DNA of 12,217 nucleotides from an uncultured Oscillospiraceae bacterium (GCA_910579485.1 CAJTVO010000101.1:1-12217), one strand, 5' to 3'; positions 7,201 to 11,977 are shown, numbered from the stretch's first letter. Numbers and translations are program-made. The notes: generated by a model from the sequence alone, not told the origin.

Positions 7201-7410
7201 ATGGCAAATTTATATAAAAGGATAAGAACCTTGCGGAAAGAAAAAAATTTGAAGCAAGGCGATTTGGCGGAAATTTTAGACCTCAGCATTAGTTCCTATT
7301 GCCGGTATGAGCGCGGAGAAAGAGAACCAGATGCGGTTGTCCTCTGGAAGATGGCGGATTTTTACGGGGTCTCTGTAGATTATTTGATTGGACGGTCTGA
7401 GGAACGATGA
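7201..7410 (+). CDS. XRE-family (Cro/CI-type) HTH regulator 1
   Basis: A 69-residue single-domain DNA-binding protein. The helix-turn-helix covers roughly residues 8-62: RTLRKEKNLKQGDLAEILDL, then SISSYCRYERGEREP, ending ADFYGVSVDYLIGRSEER. It has no extra domain, so it should act as a dimeric repressor of the Cro/CI or SinR type. The ATG follows AAAGGA closely. It is divergent from the 84-aa gene across operator 1, which it most likely binds, controlling both genes. Its stop TGA overlaps the ATG of a shrunken trmFO copy. It shares about 62% identity (43 of 69 by my count) with XRE 2. From codon 52 on, the DNA is nearly identical to XRE 2, while the DNA-contacting part differs. It is much richer in A and T than flanking housekeeping genes, which suggests horizontal origin. 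Confidence 0.9.
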   Translation: MANLYKRIRTLRKEKNLKQGDLAEILDLSISSYCRYERGEREPDAVVLWKMADFYGVSVDYLIGRSEER

Positions 7411-7437
7411 ATGTAACCGTGATCGGCGCGGGGCTGG
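7354..7437 (+). repeat. Direct repeat, copy 1: XRE 3' end plus trmFO 5' end
   Basis: This 84-bp segment is repeated 358 bp downstream at 7712-7795 with only two differences (7389 T versus 7747 C; 7418 C versus 7776 A). It covers the last 18 codons and stop of the XRE gene and the first 10 codons of trmFO. Upstream of it the two XRE genes diverge strongly. Confidence 0.95.
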
Positions 7438-7472
7438 AAAACGCCGTGGGGCGCCTCAAGGAGGAGCTGCAT
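7380..7472 (-). pseudogene. Relic of the gene once divergent from XRE 2, now a 30-codon chimeric ORF
   Basis: On the minus strand, AAAAGGAG (7479-7486) stands 6 nt before an ATG at 7472, and operator 2 with a consensus promoter lies just upstream. The ATG is 43 nt from the operator 2 centre, matching the 44 nt of the intact 84-aa gene at operator 1. Directly after the ATG the sequence becomes the antisense of the trmFO fragment, then of the XRE 1 3' end, ending at TAA (7380-7382). I infer that the original coding region was lost at a junction near 7470 and only its start signals remain. Confidence 0.65.
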
Positions 7473-7490
7473 AAATCACTCCTTTTATAA
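7407..7490 (+). pseudogene. Shrunken duplicate of the trmFO 5' end
   Basis: The reading frame starts at an ATG overlapping the XRE 1 stop and encodes trmFO codons 1-10 joined in frame to codons 60-70 (MNVTVIGAGL then ENAVGRLKEEL). It then runs 6 more codons in foreign sequence (HKSLLL) to TAA at 7488-7490. The missing 147 bp lies in intact trmFO between two copies of GGCGCGGGGCTGG (7783-7795 and 7930-7942), so the loss probably occurred by recombination between these 13-bp repeats. Three base changes from the intact gene are seen over about 64 bp, one changing Leu65 to Arg. It lacks the FAD fold and cannot be functional. Confidence 0.9.
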
Positions 7491-7493
7491 ATC

Positions 7494-7536
7494 GGCAATA
7501 TATTACCGGTTACAGTATAACCGGTAATATATTGCC
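7494..7536. promoter_or_regulatory. Operator 2: 18-bp perfect palindrome upstream of XRE 2
   Basis: Arm GGCAATATATTACCGGTT (7494-7511) is perfectly inverted at 7519-7536 around the 7-nt spacer ACAGTAT. The centre (7515) is 44 nt before the XRE 2 ATG, the same distance as at operator 1. The arm sequence is unrelated to operator 1, while spacer length and the overlap with the minus-strand -10 are the same. Confidence 0.88.
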
Positions 7537-7542
7537 TGTCAA
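7514..7542 (-). promoter_or_regulatory. Sigma-A promoter within operator 2, facing the gene relic
   Basis: -35 TTGACA (7537-7542) and -10 TATACT (7514-7519) on the minus strand are 17 bp apart, the same boxes as the operator 1 promoter. Its transcript would run through the relic ORF and antisense to XRE 1. If not stopped, it would continue in the sense direction into the 84-aa gene. Confidence 0.8.
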
Positions 7543-7558
7543 GGGGGTTTTCAAAATT

Positions 7559-7768
7559 ATGTCAAATTTTTCAGAAAGATTGCTTGCGTTACGCAAGGAA
7601 AGAAAATTGAATCAGGAAGAAGTTGTAGCGGAATTTGATCTCTCTATCCGGAGTTATCGCCGCTATGAAACCGGAAAAGGTGAGCCGACTTTATCGACCC
7701 TGTGGAAAATCGCGGATTTTTACGGGGTCTCTGTAGATTATTTGATCGGACGGTCTGAGGAACGATGA
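7559..7768 (+). CDS. XRE-family (Cro/CI-type) HTH regulator 2, overlapping trmFO
   Basis: A 69-residue HTH protein beginning MSNFSERLLALRKERKLNQE and ending ADFYGVSVDYLIGRSEER. The ATG at 7559 is preferred over an in-frame one at 7532. The later start gives the same 69-residue length as XRE 1, falls 44 nt from the operator centre, and has AGGGGG (7542-7547) upstream, while 7532 lies inside the operator. The presumed role is repression at operator 2. Its TGA overlaps the trmFO ATG (ATGA at 7765-7768), and the only trmFO ribosome binding site, GAGG (7757-7760), lies inside its last codons, so the two are probably translated together. The recognition helix region differs from XRE 1, matching the different operator. 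Confidence 0.9.
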   Translation: MSNFSERLLALRKERKLNQEEVVAEFDLSIRSYRRYETGKGEPTLSTLWKIADFYGVSVDYLIGRSEER

Positions 7769-7795
7769 ATGTAACAGTGATCGGCGCGGGGCTGG
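7712..7795 (+). repeat. Direct repeat, copy 2: XRE 2 3' end plus trmFO 5' end
   Basis: The intact-gene copy of the 84-bp repeat found at 7354-7437, with 82 of 84 bases identical. Homology stops sharply on the left near the ADFYG codons of XRE 2. On the right it resumes after 147 bp at 7930-7975, where it matches 7425-7470 with one difference. Confidence 0.95.
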
Positions 7796-9075
7796 CGGGA
7801 AGCGAGGCGGCGTGGCAGCTGGCCCAGAGAGGCTTCCGCGTCACCCTGCGGGAAATGAAGCCCGAAAAAATGTCCCCCGCCCACCATTCCAACGCCTTTG
7901 CGGAGCTGGTCTGCTCCAACTCCCTGCGGGGCGCGGGGCTGGAAAACGCCGTGGGGCTCCTCAAGGAGGAGCTGCGCCGGTTGGGAAGCATCATCCTGGA
8001 GGCGGCGGACGCCACCAGGGTCGAGGCCGGAGGCGCGCTGGCGGTGGACCGCCACGGGTTCGCGGAATATGTGACCCGGGCCCTTCGGGGGCATCCCAAT
8101 ATTACCGTAGAAGAGGGCGAGGTCACGGAACTCCCGGAGGGGGAGGTCCTGGTGGCCACCGGGCCTCTGACCAGCGACGCTCTGGCGGACCATCTGGCGA
8201 AGCTCACCGGCGGCGAGGAGGCGGCCCTGCACTTCTTCGACGCCGCCGCGCCCCTGGTGAGCTTTGAGAGCATCGACATGTCCCGGGCGTGGTTCGCCAG
8301 CCGGTACGACAAGGGCACGGCGGACTATGTGAACTGCGCCATGGAGAAGGAGGAATATCTGGCCTTCTGGCGGGAGCTGTGCGCCGCCCAGGAGGCGGAG
8401 GTCCACGGCTTCGAGGACAAGAACGTCTTCGAGGGCTGTATGCCCGTGGAGGTCATGGCCCGGCGGGGTGAGGACACCCTGCGGTACGGGCCGCTGAAGC
8501 CCAGGGGGCTCCGGGACCCGTCCACAGGGCGGGAGCCCTACGCGGTGGTGCAGCTTCGGAAGGACAACGCCGAGGGGTCCATTTATAACCTGGTTGGCTT
8601 CCAGACCCATTTGAAGTTCGGGGAGCAGAAGCGGGTGTTTTCCATGATCCCGGCACTGAAAGATGCGGAGTATGTGCGGTATGGGGTCATGCACCGGAAT
8701 ACGTATCTGGATTCGCCCCGGCTGCTGGACCGGTATTACCGGCTGAAAAGCCAGCCGCGCATTACCTTCGCCGGACAGATGACCGGGGTGGAGGGGTATG
8801 TGGAGTCCGCCGGTTCCGGATTTCTGGCGGCGGTGGAGCTGGCAAGGCGGCTGGAGGGGAAGGCTCCGGTCGACTTCCCCAGGGAGACTGCGCTGGGCGC
8901 GTTGAGCTTGTATATCTCCGACGAGACGGTGAAGGATTTCCAGCCCATGAATATCAATTTTGGGATCATTTCGCCGCTGGGGTACAGGGTCAAGGGGAAG
9001 AGAAATAAAAATCAGGAGATTTCTCAGCGGTCCCTTGAGATCATTGAAAAATTGAAGCCAGAGATAGTCATTTAA
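7765..9075 (+). CDS. trmFO: FADH2/folate-dependent tRNA (uracil-54-C5)-methyltransferase
   Basis: TrmFO makes m5U54 (ribothymidine) in the T-loop of tRNA, using methylenetetrahydrofolate as carbon donor and FADH2 as reductant. The 436-residue protein starts with an FAD-binding Rossmann loop, VIGAGLAGSEAAW (residues 5-17). It keeps both family cysteines: C50 in ELVCSNSLRG and C225 in FEGCMPVE, the latter equivalent to the nucleophile studied in B. subtilis. A C-terminal flavin/GidA-like segment, GQMTGVEGYVESAGSGFLAA, is present, and the length is normal (about 435-445). Its ATG overlaps the stop of XRE 2, and no separate promoter is visible, so expression probably depends on transcription through XRE 2. 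A partial copy of its 5' end lies at 7407-7470. The last quarter uses a looser, less GC-rich codon set than the first part. A strong XRE 3-linked promoter faces its 3' end in antisense. Confidence 0.96.
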   Translation: MNVTVIGAGLAGSEAAWQLAQRGFRVTLREMKPEKMSPAHHSNAFAELVCSNSLRGAGLENAVGLLKEELRRLGSIILEAADATRVEAGGALAVDRHGFAEYVTRALRGHPNITVEEGEVTELPEGEVLVATGPLTSDALADHLAKLTGGEEAALHFFDAAAPLVSFESIDMSRAWFASRYDKGTADYVNCAMEKEEYLAFWRELCAAQEAEVHGFEDKNVFEGCMPVEVMARRGEDTLRYGPLKPRGLRDPSTGREPYAVVQLRKDNAEGSIYNLVGFQTHLKFGEQKRVFSMIPALKDAEYVRYGVMHRNTYLDSPRLLDRYYRLKSQPRITFAGQMTGVEGYVESAGSGFLAAVELARRLEGKAPVDFPRETALGALSLYISDETVKDFQPMNINFGIISPLGYRVKGKRNKNQEISQRSLEIIEKLKPEIVI

Positions 9076-9086
9076 TTGTCAAGGAG

Positions 9087-9231
9087 CGATGCAGCAGCCC
9101 TTTATGAGCCCGGCTGTGCTGGTCTGGTACCCGACCTAGGCATCGACTTGCTTTAGTGCCTTCAAACTCGGAGGTTTGTCTTCCCTCAACTGGGTCCCGG
9201 AAACGGGGGGAAGTTGCCGGGAGCAGGGCAA
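9087..9231 (+). other. Highly structured segment after trmFO (possible RNA), function unknown
   Basis: No credible ORF is present, but helices follow one another. CGATGC (9087-9092) pairs with GCATCG (9140-9145), enclosing CAGCAGCC/GGCTG..CTG and GGTC/GACC as a three-way junction. Then come CAAAC (9163-9167)/GTTTG (9174-9178), and CTTCCC (9180-9185)/GGGAAG (9208-9213) holding CCCG-GAAA-CGGG (9196-9207), and TTGCC (9214-9218)/GGCAA (9227-9231). The GAAA is a GNRA tetraloop only when read on the plus strand, which favours a plus-strand RNA. No T tract follows. It does not match any riboswitch, SRP, RNase P or tmRNA motif I know. Confidence 0.45.
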
Positions 9232-9248
9232 CGGCGGTGAAAGAAATT

Positions 9249-9277
9249 TTGACACGAATGACATATTCGTATTATAT
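9249..9277 (+). promoter_or_regulatory. Probable promoter of XRE 3
   Basis: -35 TTGACA (9249-9254) and a weaker -10 TTATAT (9272-9277) are separated by 17 bp, inside operator 3 and about 40 nt before the XRE 3 start. Confidence 0.65.
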
Positions 9278-9299
9278 ACGCATATATTATTCGTGTCAA
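9271..9299 (-). promoter_or_regulatory. Perfect-consensus promoter facing the trmFO 3' end
   Basis: On the minus strand, -35 TTGACA (9294-9299) and -10 TATAAT (9271-9276) are separated by 17 bp, an exact sigma-A consensus. No minus-strand gene with a ribosome binding site follows. The transcript would run through 9087-9231 and then antisense to trmFO. Confidence 0.8.
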
Positions 9300-9315
9300 T
9301 AGGGGGAGAAAATTT

Positions 9316-9534
9316 TTGATCATTTTGGCAGAGCGGCTGAAGCAGCTCCGAAGCGAACAGAAATTGACACAGCAGAATGTGGCGGACCGCTTAGGGGTCA
9401 AGCTGCGGACGTATCAGTATTATGAGGGCGGTAATGATAAGGCGCACCGGCCCGATCTGGAGACGCTGGTGGTTTTGGCGGATATGTACGGAGTATCGGT
9501 GGATTATCTGATCGGCAGGAGCGATGTGCGGTAA
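9316..9534 (+). CDS. XRE-family (Cro/CI-type) HTH regulator 3
   Basis: A 72-residue single-domain HTH protein: MIILAERLKQLRSEQKLTQQ, then NVADRLGVKLRTYQYYEGG, ending ADMYGVSVDYLIGRSDVR. The start is a TTG at 9316 with AGGGGGAG (9301-9308) 7 nt upstream. An ATG start is not available near the signal. The C-terminus is closely related to XRE 1 and XRE 2, but the HTH and operator differ. It probably represses itself and the antisense promoter at operator 3. It is richer in A and T than trmFO and plsX, suggesting acquisition with its operator. It does not overlap the downstream gene; plsX begins 277 nt later. Confidence 0.88.
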   Translation: MIILAERLKQLRSEQKLTQQNVADRLGVKLRTYQYYEGGNDKAHRPDLETLVVLADMYGVSVDYLIGRSDVR

Positions 9535-9569
9535 ACGGGGCATCTTTCCAATTTGCACCCCCGCCAGAC

Positions 9570-9679
9570 CCTCGTGCCGAGTGCCGCGAGGCAACCGGCA
9601 GTATCGTTAGGACCGTGCGCAGGAGCAGGCAGCGGCATCGGCCCGCGGCACGAACGATAGACCAGCCAATCTAAAGGTC
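9570..9679 (+). other. Structured non-coding segment before plsX, possibly a dispersed repeat or RNA
   Basis: Paired arms are CCTCG (9570-9574)/CGAGG (9587-9591); TATCGTT (9602-9608)/AACGATA (9653-9659), continued by CGTGC (9614-9618)/GCACG (9648-9652); and GACC (9660-9663)/GGTC (9676-9679). No ORF with a ribosome binding site is present, nor a T tract. The gap 9535-9811 otherwise holds only the two hairpins listed next. It could be an RNA element or a multi-copy extragenic element of this lineage. Confidence 0.4.
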
Positions 9680-9717
9680 GCAGCGCAAAATAATCACCCC
9701 CGTAATGAAGGAGGATT

Positions 9718-9776
9718 CTCAAGGAACTACGTTCCTTGAGTGACCTTTTGCTTCTTTTCGTTCACACGAAAAGAAG
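9718..9776. repeat. Pair of perfect palindromes upstream of plsX
   Basis: CTCAAGGAAC (9718-9727) is inverted at 9731-9740 (loop TAC). CTTCTTTTCGT (9751-9761) is inverted at 9766-9776 (loop TCAC). Neither has a T tract in the right place for a terminator. The compact pair looks like a REP-type extragenic element. A 12-codon ORF starting at 9705 (MKEDSQGTTFLE) crosses the first palindrome and may be chance. Confidence 0.6.
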
Positions 9777-9811
9777 GTCCCCGCCCCGTGGGCGGAAGAA
9801 GGGAGCAAAAA

Positions 9812-10828
9812 ATGAAAATCATCGTAGACGCCATGGGCGGCGACAACGCCCCCGGCGAGATCGTCAAGGGGGCCCTCCAGGCCGCCAGGGCCAGGAGCGA
9901 TCTGGAGATCGTCCTGGTGGGAAAGGAAGGCGAGGTAAAGGCCGCCGCCGCGGCCTGCGGCGGACTGCCCCAGGGGGCGTCCATCGTCAACGCCACCGAG
10001 GTCATCGACATGCACGATGATCCGGCCACCGCCTTCAAGGTAAAGAAGGACTCCTCTATGACGGTGGGCCTGACCATGCTGAAAAACGGCCAGGGAGACG
10101 CCTTCGTCTCCGCCGGGAGCACCGGCGCGCTCCTCAGCGCGGGCACCCTGCTGGTCAAGCGTGTCCGGGGCATCCGGCGGGCCGCCATGGCCCCCCTGGT
10201 GCCCACGGCGGGCCGGGGCGTGGTCCTGGTGGACTGCGGGGCCAACGCGGAGTGTACCGTGGAATATCTGGTGCAGTTCGCCTACCTGGGCAGCATCTAC
10301 GCCGCCAAGGCCCTGGGGATGGAGAAGCCCCGGGTGGGCCTGCTGAACATCGGCACCGAGGATTCCAAGGGGGACCAGCTGCGCCGGGACACCTATCTGG
10401 CCCTGAAGGAGGCCGGGGAGGCGGGGCACCTCAACTTCATCGGCAACATCGAGGCCAAGGAGGCCGTCAAGGGCGGCTGCGACGTGGTGGTGGCCGACGG
10501 GTTCTCCGGGAACGTGATGCTCAAGACCATCGAGGGCGTGGGGTCCTTTATGGGCCGGGAGCTGAAGGGCATGTTCCTCAGCAGTCTGAAGACCAAAATC
10601 GCCGCCCTGCTGGTGAAAAGCGGGCTGGATGCCTTCAAGGAGCGGCTGGACCCGGACACCATCGGCGGGACCCCCTTCCTGGGGCTCCAGAAGCCCGTGA
10701 TCAAGGCCCACGGCTCCAGCAAGGCCAGGGCCATCGAGAACGCCGTATACCAGGCGGCCGCCGGTGTGGAGGCCGGTCTGGCGGCGGAGATCGAGGCGAA
10801 GGTGGGCCTGATGAAGGCGGAGGGCTGA
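9812..10828 (+). CDS. plsX: Phosphate acyltransferase PlsX
   Basis: PlsX converts acyl-ACP and phosphate to acyl-phosphate, the donor for PlsY in phospholipid synthesis; it is a peripheral membrane enzyme. The 338-residue product opens with the family hallmark MKIIVDAMGGDNAPGEIVKG (GGDNAP at 9-14). It also has SAGSTGALL, NIGTEDSKGD, FIGNIEAKE and VVADGFSGNVMLK, and ends near the normal length (about 330-340). The ATG at 9812 is chosen because the conserved start begins there with AAGGGAG 6 nt upstream. The open frame extends to 9740, but that stretch falls in the palindromic repeat. acpP follows, as in many Bacillota where plsX and acpP share the fatty-acid cluster. No promoter is clear in the 277-nt gap upstream. 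Confidence 0.96.
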   Translation: MKIIVDAMGGDNAPGEIVKGALQAARARSDLEIVLVGKEGEVKAAAAACGGLPQGASIVNATEVIDMHDDPATAFKVKKDSSMTVGLTMLKNGQGDAFVSAGSTGALLSAGTLLVKRVRGIRRAAMAPLVPTAGRGVVLVDCGANAECTVEYLVQFAYLGSIYAAKALGMEKPRVGLLNIGTEDSKGDQLRRDTYLALKEAGEAGHLNFIGNIEAKEAVKGGCDVVVADGFSGNVMLKTIEGVGSFMGRELKGMFLSSLKTKIAALLVKSGLDAFKERLDPDTIGGTPFLGLQKPVIKAHGSSKARAIENAVYQAAAGVEAGLAAEIEAKVGLMKAEG

Positions 10829-10866
10829 CTGTCGGGCAGAAATTACAAGAAATCCCACGCCGCCTA

Positions 10867-10895
10867 TTGACAGGCAGGCGGAAATGTTCTATCAT
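10867..10895 (+). promoter_or_regulatory. Sigma-A promoter of acpP
   Basis: -35 TTGACA (10867-10872) and -10 TATCAT (10890-10895) are separated by 17 bp, in the 112-nt gap after plsX. The start near 10902 leaves about 39 nt of leader. It gives acpP, and perhaps rnc, expression independent of plsX. I saw no FapR-like operator. Confidence 0.8.
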
Positions 10896-10940
10896 GCCTA
10901 TGGTATATTACTGACCCCTTTGCGAAAGGAGGGAAACGAC

Positions 10941-11183
10941 ATGCAGGATATCTTTGAGCGTATGCAGAGGATCATTTCCGAGCAGTTCTCCGTGGAGGAG
11001 GATGAGATCACCATGGATACATCCTTTGAGGAGGATCTGGGCGCCGATTCCGTCGACCTGGTAGAGCTGGTCATGAGTATGGAGGAGGCCTTTGACATCG
11101 GCGAGGTGCAGGAGGATGAGCTGAGCACACTGTCTACGGTGGGCGACTGCGTCAACTTCCTGTCTGGCAAGCTGGACGACTGA
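10941..11183 (+). CDS. acpP: Acyl carrier protein
   Basis: An 80-residue acidic four-helix protein that carries growing acyl chains on a 4'-phosphopantetheine arm in fatty-acid synthesis. The attachment serine is S37 in EEDLGADSVDLVELVMSMEE; most ACPs read DSLD, here DSVD. Helix 3 and 4 follow with TVGDCVNFL. The ATG at 10941 has AAAGGAGGG (10925-10933) upstream and matches the normal ACP start. The frame opens earlier, but the extra 19 residues overlap the promoter leader. It is placed between plsX and rnc, with its own promoter. It is a housekeeping ACP by context and composition; a secondary-metabolite ACP is unlikely because no synthase genes are near. Confidence 0.95.
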   Translation: MQDIFERMQRIISEQFSVEEDEITMDTSFEEDLGADSVDLVELVMSMEEAFDIGEVQEDELSTLSTVGDCVNFLSGKLDD

Positions 11184-11224
11184 GGACGGCGGCTGCCGCC
11201 CTTGCCGGTCATATGACGCTGCAA

Positions 11225-11271
11225 AAGGGCCTCGCTGCAGGGATGCGCGGCATCCCGCGGACGGGGCCCTT
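11225..11271 (+). other. Branched hairpin in the rnc leader
   Basis: Outer arms AAGGGCC (11225-11231) and GGCCCTT (11265-11271) enclose a 7-bp inner hairpin, GGGATGC (11240-11246)/GCATCCC (11250-11256). The structure ends 4 nt before the rnc ribosome binding site TTAGGAGG (11276-11283). In E. coli and Streptomyces, RNase III cuts a stem in its own mRNA leader; this hairpin is a candidate for similar control, which is inference. Confidence 0.5.
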
Positions 11272-11294
11272 CCTGTTAGGAGGCAAAAGACTTT

Positions 11295-11960
11295 ATGGAA
11301 TCACTGGAGAAAAAGCTGGGCTACCGGTTCCGCAGGCGGGCTCTGCTGGAGGAGGCGCTGAACCACAGCTCCTACGCCAACGAGCACAAGGGCGGCCCCG
11401 GCAGCAACGAACGGCTGGAGTTTCTGGGCGACAGCGTGCTGGGGTTCGTCTCGGCGGAGTACCTCTTCCGGGAGCACCCGGATCTGCCGGAGGGAGACCT
11501 GACGAGGATGCGGGCCTCCCTGGTGTGCGAACAGAGCCTGCACGAGGTGGCCCGGGAGCTGGAGCTGGGCAGATATCTGAAGCTGGGCCGGGGCGAGGAG
11601 GCCGGAGGAGGCCGGGAGCGGCAGTCCATCCTGGCCGATGCCGTGGAGGCGGTGTTCGCCGCCGTGTACCTGGACGGAGGCGTCCAGGCGGTGCGGGAGC
11701 TGATCGTCCGGGTGCTGCTCAGTCAGGCCGCTGGGAGCCAGGAGCGCAAGGACTACAAGACCACCCTCCAGGAGGTGGTCCAGCGCAGGAGCGGCCAGGT
11801 GCTGACCTACCACATGCTCGCGCAGAGCGGGCCGGACCATAACAAGAAGTTCCTCTTCGAGGTGCGCCTCAACGGCGAGAGCGTGGGGCGCGGGGAGGGC
11901 CGCAGCAAAAAGGAGGCCGAACAGGCCGCCGCGAAGGACGCGCTGGAGAAGATGGGGTGA
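11295..11960 (+). CDS. rnc: Ribonuclease III
   Basis: RNase III cuts double-stranded RNA, including the 30S rRNA precursor, as a dimer with Mg2+. The 221-residue protein has the endonuclease domain at about 1-145, with the signature NERLEFLGDSV at 38-48 (E42, D46) and the second metal site ILADAVEAVFAAVYLDGG (D115, E118). Its double-stranded-RNA-binding domain covers about 153-220: DYKTTLQEVVQRR, then KKFLFEVRLNGE and GEGRSKKEAEQAAAKDAL. Length and domain order are normal. The ATG has AGGAGG 11 nt upstream, slightly long spacing. It follows acpP by 111 nt, in the common acpP-rnc order that usually continues to smc. Instead of a gene, structured DNA follows to the window end. Confidence 0.96.
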   Translation: MESLEKKLGYRFRRRALLEEALNHSSYANEHKGGPGSNERLEFLGDSVLGFVSAEYLFREHPDLPEGDLTRMRASLVCEQSLHEVARELELGRYLKLGRGEEAGGGRERQSILADAVEAVFAAVYLDGGVQAVRELIVRVLLSQAAGSQERKDYKTTLQEVVQRRSGQVLTYHMLAQSGPDHNKKFLFEVRLNGESVGRGEGRSKKEAEQAAAKDALEKMG

Positions 11961-11977
11961 GCCCGTTAGGCTTTTTG
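11959..11977 (+). terminator. Weak intrinsic terminator at the end of rnc
   Basis: AGCC (11960-11963) pairs with GGCT (11969-11972) around a 5-nt loop, followed directly by TTTT; a G-T pair can add one step. The stem overlaps the rnc stop and is short, so efficiency is doubtful. Confidence 0.4.

Larger units (their letters stand above)
9249..9299. promoter_or_regulatory. Operator 3: 51-bp imperfect palindrome upstream of XRE 3
   Basis: TTGACACGAAT (9249-9259) is perfectly inverted at 9289-9299. The symmetry continues inward to a 51-bp palindrome centred at 9274, with only a few mismatches. The centre is 42 nt before the XRE 3 start. Its outer arms themselves supply -35 boxes for promoters on both strands, so a bound repressor would block both. 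Confidence 0.8.

Noticed and set aside
6859..7410. Toxin-antitoxin pair formed by the 84-aa gene and XRE 1
   Set aside because: The genes are divergent rather than co-transcribed and the small protein matches no toxin fold I can recognise; a repressor/target relation is all the sequence supports.
7532..7558. Earlier ATG for XRE 2
   Set aside because: It starts inside operator 2, has no ribosome binding site, and would break the equal length and spacing shared with XRE 1.
9087..9145. Riboswitch or T-box call for the three-way junction after trmFO
   Set aside because: None of the conserved cores I know (T-box, SAM, lysine, cobalamin, TPP, c-di-GMP) is present, no regulated gene follows in the right place, and no terminator is seen.
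9186..9401. 71-codon minus-strand ORF crossing operator 3
   Set aside because: It would start inside XRE 3 coding sequence and read through the palindrome and promoter; no ribosome binding site or family resemblance.
6859..9534. Complete prophage or insertion sequence around trmFO
   Set aside because: No integrase, transposase, terminal inverted repeats or target duplication; only repressor-type genes and operators are present.
9740..9811. Upstream extension of plsX (24 extra residues)
   Set aside because: The extension lies in a palindromic repeat, lacks a ribosome binding site and is absent from the PlsX family start; 9812 has AAGGGAG and the conserved MKIIVDAMGG start.
10884..10940. Upstream extension of acpP (19 extra residues)
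   Set aside because: It overlaps the acpP -10 box and leader; the conserved ACP start and AAAGGAGGG support 10941.
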